Assembly: GCA_964499465.1 (NCBI GenBank) | Contig: CAZCLJ010000001.1 | Span: forward strand, 8,093 to 72,092 | Direction: 5' to 3' | Length of the DNA: 64,000 bases | DNA from: JAAYJM01 sp964499465 | GTDB lineage: Bacteria > Bacteroidota > Ignavibacteria > Kapaibacteriales > UBA2268 | In this document: positions 1 through 7,067 of the stretch, piece after piece | How positions within the stretch are numbered: the stretch's first letter is position 1 | How the letters are laid out: each line of letters begins with the position of its first letter | The notes under the pieces: model-generated | Database searches by the model: none | What the model was told of the DNA's origin: nothing | Seen by the model: the letters and a program-made list of their open reading frames with translations, nothing else | Translations under genes and position numbers: made by a program

Positions 1-443
1 TGATTATGTACATCTTTAAAAATTTCCATTACTTTACTTTCTTTCCTTGTAAATCCTTTATTGAAAGTAGAAATAGGGTCAATCCAATTTTTCTTTTCAG
101 ACTTTTTTACAATATCAAAATCACTAAACTTAAAACCACTATTTATTCTACATTTTTTGCTGAATTTTATTGTAGTGGAGTAATTTTTACATTCGCGCCT
201 TTCAATTATCTTATTAGTAACGTTTATTGTATTAGTGATTATTTTTAAATAATCACATAAAATATTTTCAAATCCATACTTTATAATAAGATTTTGAATA
301 TTCATTTTTAAATATTTTAAATATTTTAAAAAGAATATTGAATTTGGAAAATTATCACTTATATAATAAGGAGTAAAAAGAATTTTATGAATTGTTTCCT
401 TAATTATATGAAACCTTTGATCTTCTTCTAAGTTTTCGTTCAT
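1..443 (-). CDS. Hypothetical protein, 3' end beyond window
   Basis: An open frame runs from an ATG at 443 to the window edge without a stop, giving about 147 visible residues. It starts 5 bases after the stop of the zincin/VWA gene, so it is probably the last visible member of the same minus-strand operon. The product is rich in Lys, Asn and Ile, begins MNENLEEDQRFHII, and shows no motif or membrane segment I recognise. It is not the plus-strand frame at 6-248, which lies opposite it. Function unknown. Confidence 0.6.
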   Translation of the reverse strand, partial: MNENLEEDQRFHIIKETIHKILFTPYYISDNFPNSIFFLKYLKYLKMNIQNLIIKYGFENILCDYLKIITNTINVTNKIIERRECKNYSTTIKFSKKCRINSGFKFSDFDIVKKSEKKNWIDPISTFNKGFTRKESKVMEIFKDVHN

Positions 444-448
444 ACTTT

Positions 449-1561
449 TCAATTTTGAATAAATACAGTTTCCCCAAATCCGATATTAAATTGTGAATTA
501 TTATATATAATCCACAATACTTCATAATTAGGTTCAGTAACTTTATCAAAATTATCACCATCTGTAAAAAATACAACCGCTTTGGCATCTTGTAAATTTT
601 CATTTACATAGTCAAAAACGGGTTGAAAGCGTGTACCTCCACCACCAACAGGAGTAATATCTTCATCTGCATATAATTCTTCAACCTTTGTTACAGTAGA
701 ATCAAAATGAATTACTGTGACTTGAAAATTGAATAATTGCATAGCCTCCTTCAATTCTGAAACAAAAACACCAAGCAGTTTTGTATCAATAGAACCAGAA
801 GTATCAATAGCAAAAACTACTTTACTCAGTTCCAACGATTTCAATTGTGGAAGGTATAAACCAGATACAATGTACCTGTTATTTGGCATACTCCAATCAT
901 AATCATTTTTAGCAATTTCGGATATAAATTTGAGTAATAACTCCCTCCAATTTTTCATTGGTTCTATTAGTTGAAGTACAGACCTTTCCATACCTTTTGG
1001 AATATCACCGGCCTGTTTCCCGATATTAATGGCTTCTACTGCATCAATTTTAGCTTCGGCTTCATCCTGTATAATTGTAGAATCATCACTTACGATTACT
1101 TTACCCCAATTCCAAGGTGCTGAATCTGATTCAGCACTCTTCCCATTTTCATCATTTTGGCCTGAATCATCCTTATCTGAATCTTTGTAAATAATTTTGT
1201 AGATTTCATCAGCACTCATGCCATGAAATCTAAAATCAATTAATCCACCATCAGGAATAGAAAACCCACTTTTTACCAGTATTGGATTAATGGCATAATC
1301 GCAAGCCATGTTCCAAATGTCTGGATTTTTATCAGCACCTCTTATGTGGTGTAAGAGGATGTGATGAAGGATTTCATGAGCAAGTAACCCTTCCTGATGT
1401 GGTAAACTCAAGTTTTTTACAAAGTTTGGGTTGTAATGGATTTTACGGTGTGAAATCCCAGCGGTAGCAATACTTTCATCTTCCACATATTCCATTTTAA
1501 GAGCAATAGAAGCAAAAAACGGATGATTCAATATTAATTTCAGCTTTGCTTTTTTAAACAT
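449..1561 (-). CDS. VWA-like metallopeptidase-domain protein (DUF2201-like)
   Basis: The 370-residue protein has an N-terminal zincin-like half with the motif HEILHH at about residues 62-67 (HExxH) and a C-terminal von Willebrand A domain with a MIDAS motif DTSGS near residue 253. This pairing is typical of the DUF2201 putative metallopeptidase/VWA family, which is usually encoded with a MoxR-type ATPase. That is the case here: the upstream gene is a MoxR AAA+ protein one base away, so the two are probably co-translated and act as a chaperone-like pair. The substrate is unknown. A Glu/Asp/Ser-rich linker (about residues 128-150) separates the halves. Family call is firm; function is inferred only from partner families. 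Confidence 0.85.
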   Translation of the reverse strand: MFKKAKLKLILNHPFFASIALKMEYVEDESIATAGISHRKIHYNPNFVKNLSLPHQEGLLAHEILHHILLHHIRGADKNPDIWNMACDYAINPILVKSGFSIPDGGLIDFRFHGMSADEIYKIIYKDSDKDDSGQNDENGKSAESDSAPWNWGKVIVSDDSTIIQDEAEAKIDAVEAINIGKQAGDIPKGMERSVLQLIEPMKNWRELLLKFISEIAKNDYDWSMPNNRYIVSGLYLPQLKSLELSKVVFAIDTSGSIDTKLLGVFVSELKEAMQLFNFQVTVIHFDSTVTKVEELYADEDITPVGGGGTRFQPVFDYVNENLQDAKAVVFFTDGDNFDKVTEPNYEVLWIIYNNSQFNIGFGETVFIQN

Positions 1562-1562
1562 A

Positions 1563-2651
1563 TCAATTTATCATAGATGTTAACAAAGAGCCATATTTTA
1601 TGGCAAAGTTACGAAATTCAACACATCCTACTAAATTAGGATTTTTTATTGTTGCATTTTTCATCGATGAGATTAGGTATTCATTACCCAATCTGGTCAA
1701 ATAGGCAATCAAACTACCTATGTTATTCTGATTCATTTCATTAACACAAAGGTTCATTACGGCGAATTTCGCCGATATTTCATTTGGAATTAAAGTTCCA
1801 TGCGGATCACTCTCTATTTGGTAAATTGATGGCAGTGTTGAGAATACTTTCAAGTAAGCCTCAAACTCCACTGCAAAAGATTCTCCAGCAGCACCTTTGA
1901 TAGCTTCAAACCTAATTTCTTCCGGGACGTTAGTGTTTAACATTCTTCCTACACCTGCAACAGTTCGTGGCGATGGTGAATTTTCAATATCCCTTGTGGG
2001 ATTGAAGTTAAACAATTGATTCGGCCTGAATTGAATAAATGAAATGAGTTGTGAGGGCATTCCATTTTTCCATGCCCAATTAATCCAATCATCATTATTT
2101 AAAGTTAATTCCACAATCCCCCCGGTAAACCTGGATTTTACCGGTTCAAGTATCCCGGAAACATTTGCCCGATCTTCCCTTCGGTTTGTTGCCGCGACAA
2201 ATACCACATGATCACTTATTCTGTGCCCATTGATTCTTCGTGCCAGTAACAGTTGCATTACGGCTGATTGAACTGCTGGAGAAGCCTGCCCGAAATCATC
2301 TAAGAAATAGATGGTAGGTGAATTAGCCTCCAGCAATTCTTTTAGTTCACCAAATGGGAGGAATAAAGCATCACCATCTACTACAAAAGGCAGTCCTTTG
2401 TAATCCGTTGGATCGGCAACTACTGGATGTGAAATTATTAACTTAGCTCCTACTGTTGAAGCTATTTTTGCTGATATTATAGGGTTCATAAACCCTGAAA
2501 AATCTTTATAAAACAAATCCCATCTTACTTTCTTCGCAGCTTGTGCTACAATGTCGGATTTTCCGATTCCCGGAGCCCCTTTAATAAGGACAGGATTCTT
2601 GTTACTCTCAAAAGAGTAAATAAGAAATTTTTCTAAGTCATTTGCTCTCAT
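1563..2651 (-). CDS. MoxR-type AAA+ ATPase
   Basis: A 362-residue AAA+ ATPase. The Walker A motif GAPGIGKS lies at residues 25-32, Walker B IYFLDDFGQ at about 114-122, and a sensor-1-like stretch FVAATNRRED follows. MoxR ATPases remodel partner proteins together with VWA-domain proteins, and the next gene encodes such a partner. The pair is common in tailed phages, where its role is unresolved. It begins at ATG 2651 after a 23-base spacer from the small upstream gene. Confidence 0.85.
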   Translation of the reverse strand: MRANDLEKFLIYSFESNKNPVLIKGAPGIGKSDIVAQAAKKVRWDLFYKDFSGFMNPIISAKIASTVGAKLIISHPVVADPTDYKGLPFVVDGDALFLPFGELKELLEANSPTIYFLDDFGQASPAVQSAVMQLLLARRINGHRISDHVVFVAATNRREDRANVSGILEPVKSRFTGGIVELTLNNDDWINWAWKNGMPSQLISFIQFRPNQLFNFNPTRDIENSPSPRTVAGVGRMLNTNVPEEIRFEAIKGAAGESFAVEFEAYLKVFSTLPSIYQIESDPHGTLIPNEISAKFAVMNLCVNEMNQNNIGSLIAYLTRLGNEYLISSMKNATIKNPNLVGCVEFRNFAIKYGSLLTSMIN

Positions 2652-2674
2652 TTTTAACTTGTTTTTAGTTTGAA

Positions 2675-2848
2675 TTATAAATACCTAAAATCTTGATTTT
2701 CTTTTGACTCAATGGATTGAATAGCTACCAACCCTTGTTTAGATTTTGGAACTTTTAATTTTTCAATTCCTTGTTTTTTGGCATCCCAAATACCATTATC
2801 CGATTCTACAAGAATCTTTTTACCCATGTAAAAAACTTCATATTTCAT
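2675..2848 (-). CDS. Small conserved phage-type protein, 57 aa
   Basis: Reading the minus strand from ATG 2848 gives 57 residues ending QDFRYL before TAA. The N-terminus MKYEVFYMGKKILVESDNG looks like a short beta-rich domain, followed by a Lys-rich stretch with KLKVPKSKQGLVAIQS. It fills the gap between the MoxR gene and the DUF4120-like gene with short spacers on both sides, which supports it as real. I recall similar short proteins from Bacteroidota phages but cannot name a family. Function unknown. Confidence 0.65.
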   Translation of the reverse strand: MKYEVFYMGKKILVESDNGIWDAKKQGIEKLKVPKSKQGLVAIQSIESKENQDFRYL

Positions 2849-2863
2849 TTTAAATTGTAGATT

Positions 2864-3196
2864 TTAAGTGTGAATACTCCAACCTGATTGTGGTACTAAT
2901 GATACTGTAAATGTAGGAGCACTACCATCTCCACCATTATCGTGCGCTCCATGATAAATCAAACCCCCACACATTATTTGTCTTTTAGATTCTACATCAC
3001 GCCAAATCCAAAAAAATGAAAATGGAGCAAAATCATTGTATAATTCTACTTCTGATTTTTTTCCTTGATTGCCTACATTTTCAGTTATTTCACGATTTGT
3101 AAGTCTTTTTAAAGATTCTTCAAATTGTTCTAATTGCCCTGTTTTTTCAGCAAATTCGCGAGCTGCCTGTAATTTGCCGTTTGTGAAATCTTTCAT
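2864..3196 (-). CDS. DUF4120-like hypothetical protein
   Basis: A 110-residue soluble protein. The N-terminal half is helical (AAREFAEKTGQLEQFEESLKR). The C-terminal half has aromatic and glycine-rich segments (FSFFWIW, CGGLIYHGAH) and ends in GWSIHT, a tail characteristic of DUF4120-like proteins of Bacteroidota and their phages. No catalytic residues are evident. It starts at ATG 3196 after a 118-base AT-rich spacer in which I see no gene. Function unknown; family assignment is from memory of the ending and domain order. Confidence 0.65.
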   Translation of the reverse strand: MKDFTNGKLQAAREFAEKTGQLEQFEESLKRLTNREITENVGNQGKKSEVELYNDFAPFSFFWIWRDVESKRQIMCGGLIYHGAHDNGGDGSAPTFTVSLVPQSGWSIHT

Positions 3197-3314
3197 TTTA
3201 AACTCCTTCCTATTTTAAATTTTTAATCTGTATTTCTACATAAAATTCATCTTTATTTTATTCATAATATTTCTTTTTTTATGATTGTAATAGCATACTT
3301 TTCTTTTAATCATT

Positions 3315-4516
3315 TTACATATATTGTTTTGCCATTTCTTTGTTCATAAAGAAATGAATACCAGTAGAACATTCATTCCATCGGTCTTCATCGAAATTTT
3401 CTACTTTGACAATTTTTCCAACTTCATAAATGAAATTAGAATTACGGTTAGAAGCAATTTGTTTTAATCCTCCTTCAATCTCAAGTACTTCAGCTTCTGA
3501 TGCCCTACATTTATAAGATGTAGCAGAACTTCTCTTTGCATTTTCCGTGATACGTAGTTTTACCAAAAGCCCTGCACACTTTTTGAATGCTATAAAACTT
3601 CCTTCTTCTGGACAGTTTATTGTTACTCCAAAAGTTTTTTCATTTATTTTTACACCACTTAAATCTGCATTTCTTAAATCTGCTCCACTTAAATCTACAT
3701 TTCTTAAATTTGTTTCACTTAAATTTGCATTTCTTAAATCTGCATCACTTAAATATGCCCCACCTAAATTTGCATTTCTTAAATTTACACCACATAAAAC
3801 TGCATCACTTAAATCTGCATATCTTAAATTTGCAGTACCTAAATTTGCATTTCTTAAATTTGCATCACTTAAATCTACATTTCTTAAATCTGCTCCACTT
3901 AAATCTGCATATCTTAAATTTGTTTCACTTAAATTTGCATTTCTTAAGTTTGCATTTCTTAAATCTGCCCCACCTAAATTTGCATTTCTTAAATTTACAC
4001 CACATAAAACTGCATCACTTAAATCTGCATTTCTTAAATCTGTATCACTTAAATTTGCATCACTTAAATTTGCATTTCTTAAGTTTGCATTTCTTAAATC
4101 TGCATAGCTTAAATTTGCTCTACTTAAATTTGCTTCACTTAAGTTTGTTCCTATTAGGTTTGCTCCTATTAGGTTTGCTCCACTTAAGTTTGCTCCTATT
4201 AGGTTTGCTCCACTTAAGTTTGCTCTACTTAAGTTTGCTCTACTTAAGTTTGCTTCACNNNNNNNNNNNNNNNNNNNNNNNNNNNNNNNNNNNNNNNNNN
4301 NNNNNNNNNNNNNNNNNNNNNNNNNNNNNNNNNNNNNNNNNNNNNNNNNNNNNNNNNNTTTGCTCCACTTAAGTTTGCTCTACTTAAGTTTGCTCTACTT
4401 AAGTTTGCTTCACTTAAGTTTGTTCCTATTAGGTTTGCTCCTATTAGGTTTGCTTTGCGAATTTTATCTTTACTATATCCTTGATTTAATAAAGATTTTA
4501 AAATTTTTATTTCCAT
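3315..4516 (-). CDS. Pentapeptide-repeat protein with DUF5758-like C-terminal domain (interrupted by assembly gap)
   Basis: Reading from ATG 4516, a short helical start (MEIKILKSLLNQGYSKDKIR) leads into A(N/D)Lxx pentapeptide repeats such as KANLI, GANLS and RNADL. The repeats continue on both sides of the N run and down to about 3650. The frame then goes on through NCPEEGSFIAFKKC into a C-terminal domain (LVKLRITENAKRSS, WNECSTGIHFFM) matching DUF5758, which typically caps such proteins. A TTG at 3566 might look like a separate start, but the frame is open and homologous upstream of it. Pentapeptide repeats form a right-handed quadrilateral beta-helix; some act as DNA-mimic gyrase inhibitors, but nothing here shows a target. 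Repeat number is unknown because of the gap. Confidence 0.8.
4259..4358. other. Assembly gap (100 N) in pentapeptide repeats
   Basis: Exactly 100 N, so the size is a placeholder. The flanks are near-identical 15-base pentapeptide-coding repeats, which is why assembly failed. Confidence 0.95.
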
Positions 4517-4519
4517 TTT

Positions 4520-4690
4520 TTATTGAATTTTTAATACTATTTTTAATGCTTTTTCATAACATTTTATGGATGATAATTCATAAATGTCTTCAATACTTTT
4601 ATACCGGGAAGTCATTTTCCACATTCCATTTTCATTTTTGATTGGTTCATTAAAATATCTAAGAACCAATAAAATCTCATTCGTTTTCAT
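4520..4690 (-). CDS. Small hypothetical protein, 56 aa
   Basis: ATG 4690 opens a 56-residue frame (MKTNEILLVLRYFNEPIKNE at the start, ending KIVLKIQ). It overlaps the end of the preceding 57-residue gene by 14 bases and stops 3 bases before the ATG of the pentapeptide-repeat gene, so it sits in a tightly packed operon. The product is charged and probably soluble. I recognise no family. Confidence 0.55.
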   Translation of the reverse strand: MKTNEILLVLRYFNEPIKNENGMWKMTSRYKSIEDIYELSSIKCYEKALKIVLKIQ

Positions 4691-4850
4691 TGTGATTTAT
4701 TATATCCATACTGGACAATAACATTTCACGCACTACTATCACGATAATGGAAATAAAGCCAATTCCAATCAAAAGATGATTTTCAGGATTCATTTCCATT
4801 CCTATTCCACATATTACTGTGGATACCATAAACAATGTGAATGTTTTCAT
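4677..4850 (-). CDS. Small two-helix membrane protein, 57 aa
   Basis: ATG 4850 gives 57 residues. A first hydrophobic segment covers about residues 4-19 (FTLFMVSTVICGIGM) and a second about residues 26-40 (LLIGIGFISIIVIVV), with a charged C-terminus. Two short transmembrane helices are therefore likely. It overlaps the next gene by 14 bases. Its size is compatible with a holin-like or membrane-accessory protein, but no lytic enzyme gene is nearby, so no function is assigned. Confidence 0.55.
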   Translation of the reverse strand: MKTFTLFMVSTVICGIGMEMNPENHLLIGIGFISIIVIVVREMLLSSMDIINHNENE

Positions 4851-4856
4851 AATATT

Positions 4857-5066
4857 TCAATTTTGAGTTTCCAATGCATTCATTAAAAGAAAATCCAGAA
4901 GTTTTATATTACTTTTTAAAATTTCATATTTCAGATATTCAATTTGAGACTTTCTTTGTATCATTTTGTAATAAAAAGGATCAATTTTGTAATTGGGGTT
5001 TTCTTTGATAAACTTTTTTATTTGATTTACCAAATTTCTATATTCATTTTCCAAATCAGTTTCCAT
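4857..5066 (-). CDS. Hypothetical protein, 69 aa
   Basis: A 69-residue, mostly helical and strongly charged protein (METDLENEYRNLVNQIKKFI at the start), probably soluble and possibly coiled coil. It starts at ATG 5066, about 50 bases downstream of a CCGG-type hairpin, and is followed after 6 bases by a small membrane protein gene. No family recognised. Confidence 0.6.
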   Translation of the reverse strand: METDLENEYRNLVNQIKKFIKENPNYKIDPFYYKMIQRKSQIEYLKYEILKSNIKLLDFLLMNALETQN

Positions 5067-5116
5067 TTTTTTCTTTTTGATTTTTATTTGTTAATACTAT
5101 AAAATTTTGTGGTTGC

Positions 5117-5135
5117 TCCGGTAAATTGAACCGGA
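5117..5135 (-). promoter_or_regulatory. CCGG hairpin in leader of small gene
   Basis: On the minus strand, arms TCCGG and CCGGA enclose a 9-base loop beginning TTCAATT. The hairpin is followed by GCAACCACAAAA. A hairpin with the same core and the same following AACCACAAAA stands before the next gene upstream (5420-5436). It may be a processing or translational control element; no function is shown. Confidence 0.4.
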
Positions 5136-5179
5136 TAAAACCGAAGTTTTAAAAGCCTAATCTTTGCAGCCGATTAGAA

Positions 5180-5395
5180 TCAATCAATTAGCTTTTGTCT
5201 TAATTGATAAAAAATTGCTGGTTTCCATTCGCTTTCTCCAATTATTCTAACTTCTGTTTTACATTCTTTCAAATAAAATCCATAAAAATCATTAGGTGGA
5301 TTTTTTATGAATACTGGTAAATTTTTTGTTTCTTCGTGTTCAGTAGCTTTTTTAAGACTCGGATATTCGTTTAAACAAAAATCTAATATTTTCAT
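5180..5395 (-). CDS. Hypothetical protein, 71 aa
   Basis: A 71-residue soluble protein with no membrane segment and no motif I recognise (starts MKILDFCLNEYPSLKKATEH). It lies alone between two hairpin-containing spacers. A 113-base spacer separates it from the next gene and carries a CCGG hairpin plus a second stem-loop (CTAATC/GATTAG arms) near 5155-5178. Confidence 0.6.
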   Translation of the reverse strand: MKILDFCLNEYPSLKKATEHEETKNLPVFIKNPPNDFYGFYLKECKTEVRIIGESEWKPAIFYQLRQKLID

Positions 5396-5419
5396 CTTAC
5401 TTTATTTTTTGTGGTTAAG

Positions 5420-5436
5420 ACCGGAATAAATCCGGT
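5420..5436 (-). promoter_or_regulatory. CCGG hairpin in leader of small gene
   Basis: Arms ACCGG and CCGGT enclose a 7-base loop on the minus strand and are followed by CTTAACCACAAAA, about 25 bases before the ATG at 5395. It shares the CCGG stem and the AACCACAAAA tail with 5117-5135, so the two look like copies of one element. Confidence 0.4.
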
Positions 5437-5459
5437 TTTGACTATTGAAGTCTCATCAA

Positions 5460-5765
5460 TTAACCTAATAATTCTTTTTTGAAATTAATATATTGAACTT
5501 TTTCTTTTTTTTCTGTGTTTATATCACAATTATTGATAATTCCTGCAACAATAGAGGAAATCAGACCGATATAAAGAAACGTAAAGATGTTTTCAAAATA
5601 CCAATCTTGAGCAACATTAAAAATAACCAGTGAAATAGTCTCAGCAACCAAAAGAATAGAAATGTAAAATCCAAAAAGCGCAGTTCCTATCCATGATAGA
5701 ATTTCAATAATTCCTACGAAGTTGCGCGAGATAATAAAATTGTAAATAGATTTTAAAGTTTTCAT
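5460..5765 (-). CDS. Predicted membrane protein, 101 aa
   Basis: Hydrophobic segments at about residues 18-45 (IEILSWIGTALFGFYISILLV) and 63-82 (TFLYIGLISSIVAGII) suggest two transmembrane helices, with a short Lys-rich C-terminus. It starts at ATG 5765, 40 bases downstream of a tRNA-like element on the same strand. No family recognised. Confidence 0.65.
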   Translation of the reverse strand: MKTLKSIYNFIISRNFVGIIEILSWIGTALFGFYISILLVAETISLVIFNVAQDWYFENIFTFLYIGLISSIVAGIINNCDINTEKKEKVQYINFKKELLG

Positions 5766-5805
5766 AATCGTAAATTTTTAATTGTTAATTGATTAAAAAA
5801 ATTGT

Positions 5806-5867
5806 ACCTCAACAAGGAATCGAACCTTAAACGTTTATTATTTCACGTAGTACCAACTTTTTGAGGT
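5806..5867 (-). ncRNA. Minimised tRNA-like element, 62 nt
   Basis: On the minus strand the ends pair perfectly as a 7-bp acceptor-like stem (ACCTCAA with TTGAGGT). Next to the 3' arm is a T-arm, TAAGG TTCGATT CCTTG, with a canonical 7-base T-loop. The remaining 31 bases allow a tiny D-arm (AGT TGGT ACT, including the GG typical of D-loops) and a 4-bp arm ACGT/ACGT with a 10-base loop. The total is 62 bases, about 10 fewer than a normal tRNA, and no CCA is encoded. A T-run follows 4 bases after the stem. It is not a normal tRNA gene; it may be a tRNA-like RNA, a decayed tRNA or a leader structure. Confidence 0.45.
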
Positions 5868-5909
5868 GTATCCCGGTTTTAATCAGTCCCGGAAACTGGA
5901 AATAAAACC

Positions 5910-5973
5910 ATTTTGGCAGACCTTTTATTTATTGCTGGGATAAACCATTACTTTAAATAAAAGTCCGCCAAAT
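5910..5973. repeat. Long imperfect inverted repeat
   Basis: The arm at 5910-5931 and the arm at 5954-5973 are complementary over about 20 positions with two single-base bulges and one mismatch, leaving a loop of about 22 bases. Such a stem would be stable as RNA on either strand. No T-run follows directly, so it is not a typical terminator. Confidence 0.6.
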
Positions 5974-6128
5974 GTTCCCTAATTAGTCAGGAAATGAGAT
6001 TCCGAAATTGGGGTTTTAATGCCCCTTTGTTCAGGATTATTTTACCCCCCTGTTTTTTCACCCGAAAAATAAGTTTTTGGGCGTGTTCGGTGAAAACTGA
6101 ATAAATTGTTTGTTTGGGTACATTAATC

Positions 6129-6142
6129 GGATCGTTTGATCC
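6129..6142. repeat. Second copy of the GGATCGTTTGATCC hairpin core
   Basis: The 14-base core GGATCGTTTGATCC occurs here and again at 6217-6230 inside the terminator. The copy here has shorter arms and no T-run. Confidence 0.6.
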
Positions 6143-6212
6143 TGAAATAAAAATAGTGTACATGATGATGCTGATTATAGTTTAACATAATACATCTGCA
6201 TAAAGCAAAAAA

Positions 6213-6234
6213 AACCGGATCGTTTGATCCGGTT
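6213..6234 (-). terminator. Rho-independent terminator
   Basis: A perfect 9-bp stem AACCGGATC/GATCCGGTT with a 4-base loop is followed on the minus strand by eight T residues. It lies 11 bases after the stop of the 6245-6907 gene and so ends its transcript. Confidence 0.85.
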
Positions 6235-6244
6235 ACTTTTTTGA

Positions 6245-6907
6245 TTACTTCCATACAAAAGTGGATTCCGAAACGGTCTTTCCAGTCCGTACAACATTGG
6301 GGAACCAATCTTTTGTCCTTTGGGCGTACACTACCCAAAGCGGGTTTGTCCCGACGGCATTCATTTTGGCCGTTTCCGGTTTAGCTTTAACGATTGCTTC
6401 ACCCAATTGAGCAAATGTTAAACCTTTTTCACCGGCAGCCATCAAAGCAGCCTTAATAACCCCGGCATACGAATCCGGGCGAATGTTACCGGTCTTTGGG
6501 CCAATTGGGGTACTGGTCCCCGATCCTGATCCTTTGGTTTTCCACACCGGAACCAAACCGGCCTGCTCCTTCAAAAAAGATTTTACATCTGTTCCGGTTA
6601 CTTCCGGCGTTTTAAGGAGGATCGCTTCAAAACGGGCTTTAAAGTCCGTTATAAACGTCAAAAGGTCATGTTGATACTTTTCTTTTTCTTTGGCCAATTG
6701 TTCAGCATCAATAGATGCCTTCGCGCTGGTTACGGATTTCGACAAATTTGCAATTGTGGAAGAGTTTTCTGCCAACAATTTTTTTTCATCAGCGGATAAA
6801 CTGCCAACCCCTGTTAACAAGGACTTCACTAAAATCTCGGCAATTACCTGTTCTTTTGTTTTTACGGTTTCGGCGGGCGTTCCTTTTTTGTTGTCTTTTG
6901 TACTCAT
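6245..6907 (-). CDS. Putative DNA-binding protein with C-terminal winged-helix-like domain
   Basis: A 220-residue protein. Residues 1-30 are polar, about 30-110 look helical and coiled (KLLAENSSTIANLSKS), a Gly/Ser/Thr/Pro linker (GSGSGTSTPIGPKTG) lies near 128-142, and the last 75 residues (SYAGVIKAALMAAGEKGLTF, ending TVSESTFVWK) resemble a HARE/winged-helix type DNA-binding fold. Codons are clearly more GC-rich than in neighbouring genes. It is flanked by its own terminator downstream and a palindrome plus a tRNA-like element upstream, so it is a self-contained transcription unit. A nucleoid or regulatory role is inferred only from the fold. Confidence 0.7.
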   Translation of the reverse strand: MSTKDNKKGTPAETVKTKEQVIAEILVKSLLTGVGSLSADEKKLLAENSSTIANLSKSVTSAKASIDAEQLAKEKEKYQHDLLTFITDFKARFEAILLKTPEVTGTDVKSFLKEQAGLVPVWKTKGSGSGTSTPIGPKTGNIRPDSYAGVIKAALMAAGEKGLTFAQLGEAIVKAKPETAKMNAVGTNPLWVVYAQRTKDWFPNVVRTGKTVSESTFVWK

Positions 6908-6950
6908 GATAATAAGTTTTAAAAAGTTAATAAATTATGAATTAATAAAG

Positions 6951-6966
6951 TTGTCAATAGTGACAA
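6951..6966. promoter_or_regulatory. Palindrome upstream of DNA-binding protein gene
   Basis: TTGTCA-ATAG-TGACAA is a perfect 6-bp palindrome with a 4-base spacer, 44 bases upstream of the ATG at 6907. It could be an operator, perhaps autoregulatory, or a weak hairpin ending the upstream tRNA-like RNA. Confidence 0.4.
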
Positions 6967-6971
6967 TTTGT

Positions 6972-7067
6972 AGGTAGATGGGAATTGCACCCATAGGACA
7001 ATCTGCGCTATATAAGACAAGTTCAGAATTCCACTGAAGGGCAAATTGTGCGGCCTGAGCTCTACCT
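6972..7067 (-). ncRNA. tRNA-like three-way-junction RNA candidate, 96 nt
   Basis: On the minus strand the ends pair as AGGTAG/CTACCT. Next to the 3' strand is a T-arm, ATGGG TGCAATT CCCAT. The 5' part carries AGCTCAGG, as at the start of a D-arm, but the matching 3' D-stem is missing. Instead GCACAATTTGC pairs with GCAGATTGTCC (10 of 11 positions), enclosing a hairpin TTCAG/CTGAA with a 7-base loop TGGAATT. The result is acceptor stem, T-arm and one long arm. Conserved U33 is absent, so it is unlikely to decode. It may be a tRNA mimic or a tRNA relic. Confidence 0.4.

Larger units (their letters stand above)
5868..6212. other. Non-coding, hairpin-rich spacer
   Basis: I see no gene in this stretch. 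It holds several inverted repeats: CCCGG/CCGGG arms at 5872-5892, a long near-perfect stem at 5910-5973, a GGGG/CCCC hairpin near 6013-6027, a pair of arms CACCCGAA/TTCGGTG near 6058-6093, and a GGATCGTTTGATCC hairpin at 6129-6142. Base composition is visibly more GC-rich than the flanking genes on the left. This looks like structured RNA or regulatory DNA. Confidence 0.5.

Noticed and set aside
6..248. Plus-strand open frame of 80 codons at the left edge
   Set aside because: It lies opposite a longer minus-strand frame (443 to edge) that continues the operon; no regulatory signal and low-complexity product.
3547..4372. Plus-strand frames opposite the pentapeptide gene
   Set aside because: Periodic FLKSA/HLNLHFLN-type products are antisense readings of 15-base repeats.
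5095..5185. Possible tRNA-Cys(GCA) from the CTGCAAA loop near 5165
   Set aside because: The stem pairs only with a 9-base loop, and no acceptor stem partner is present.
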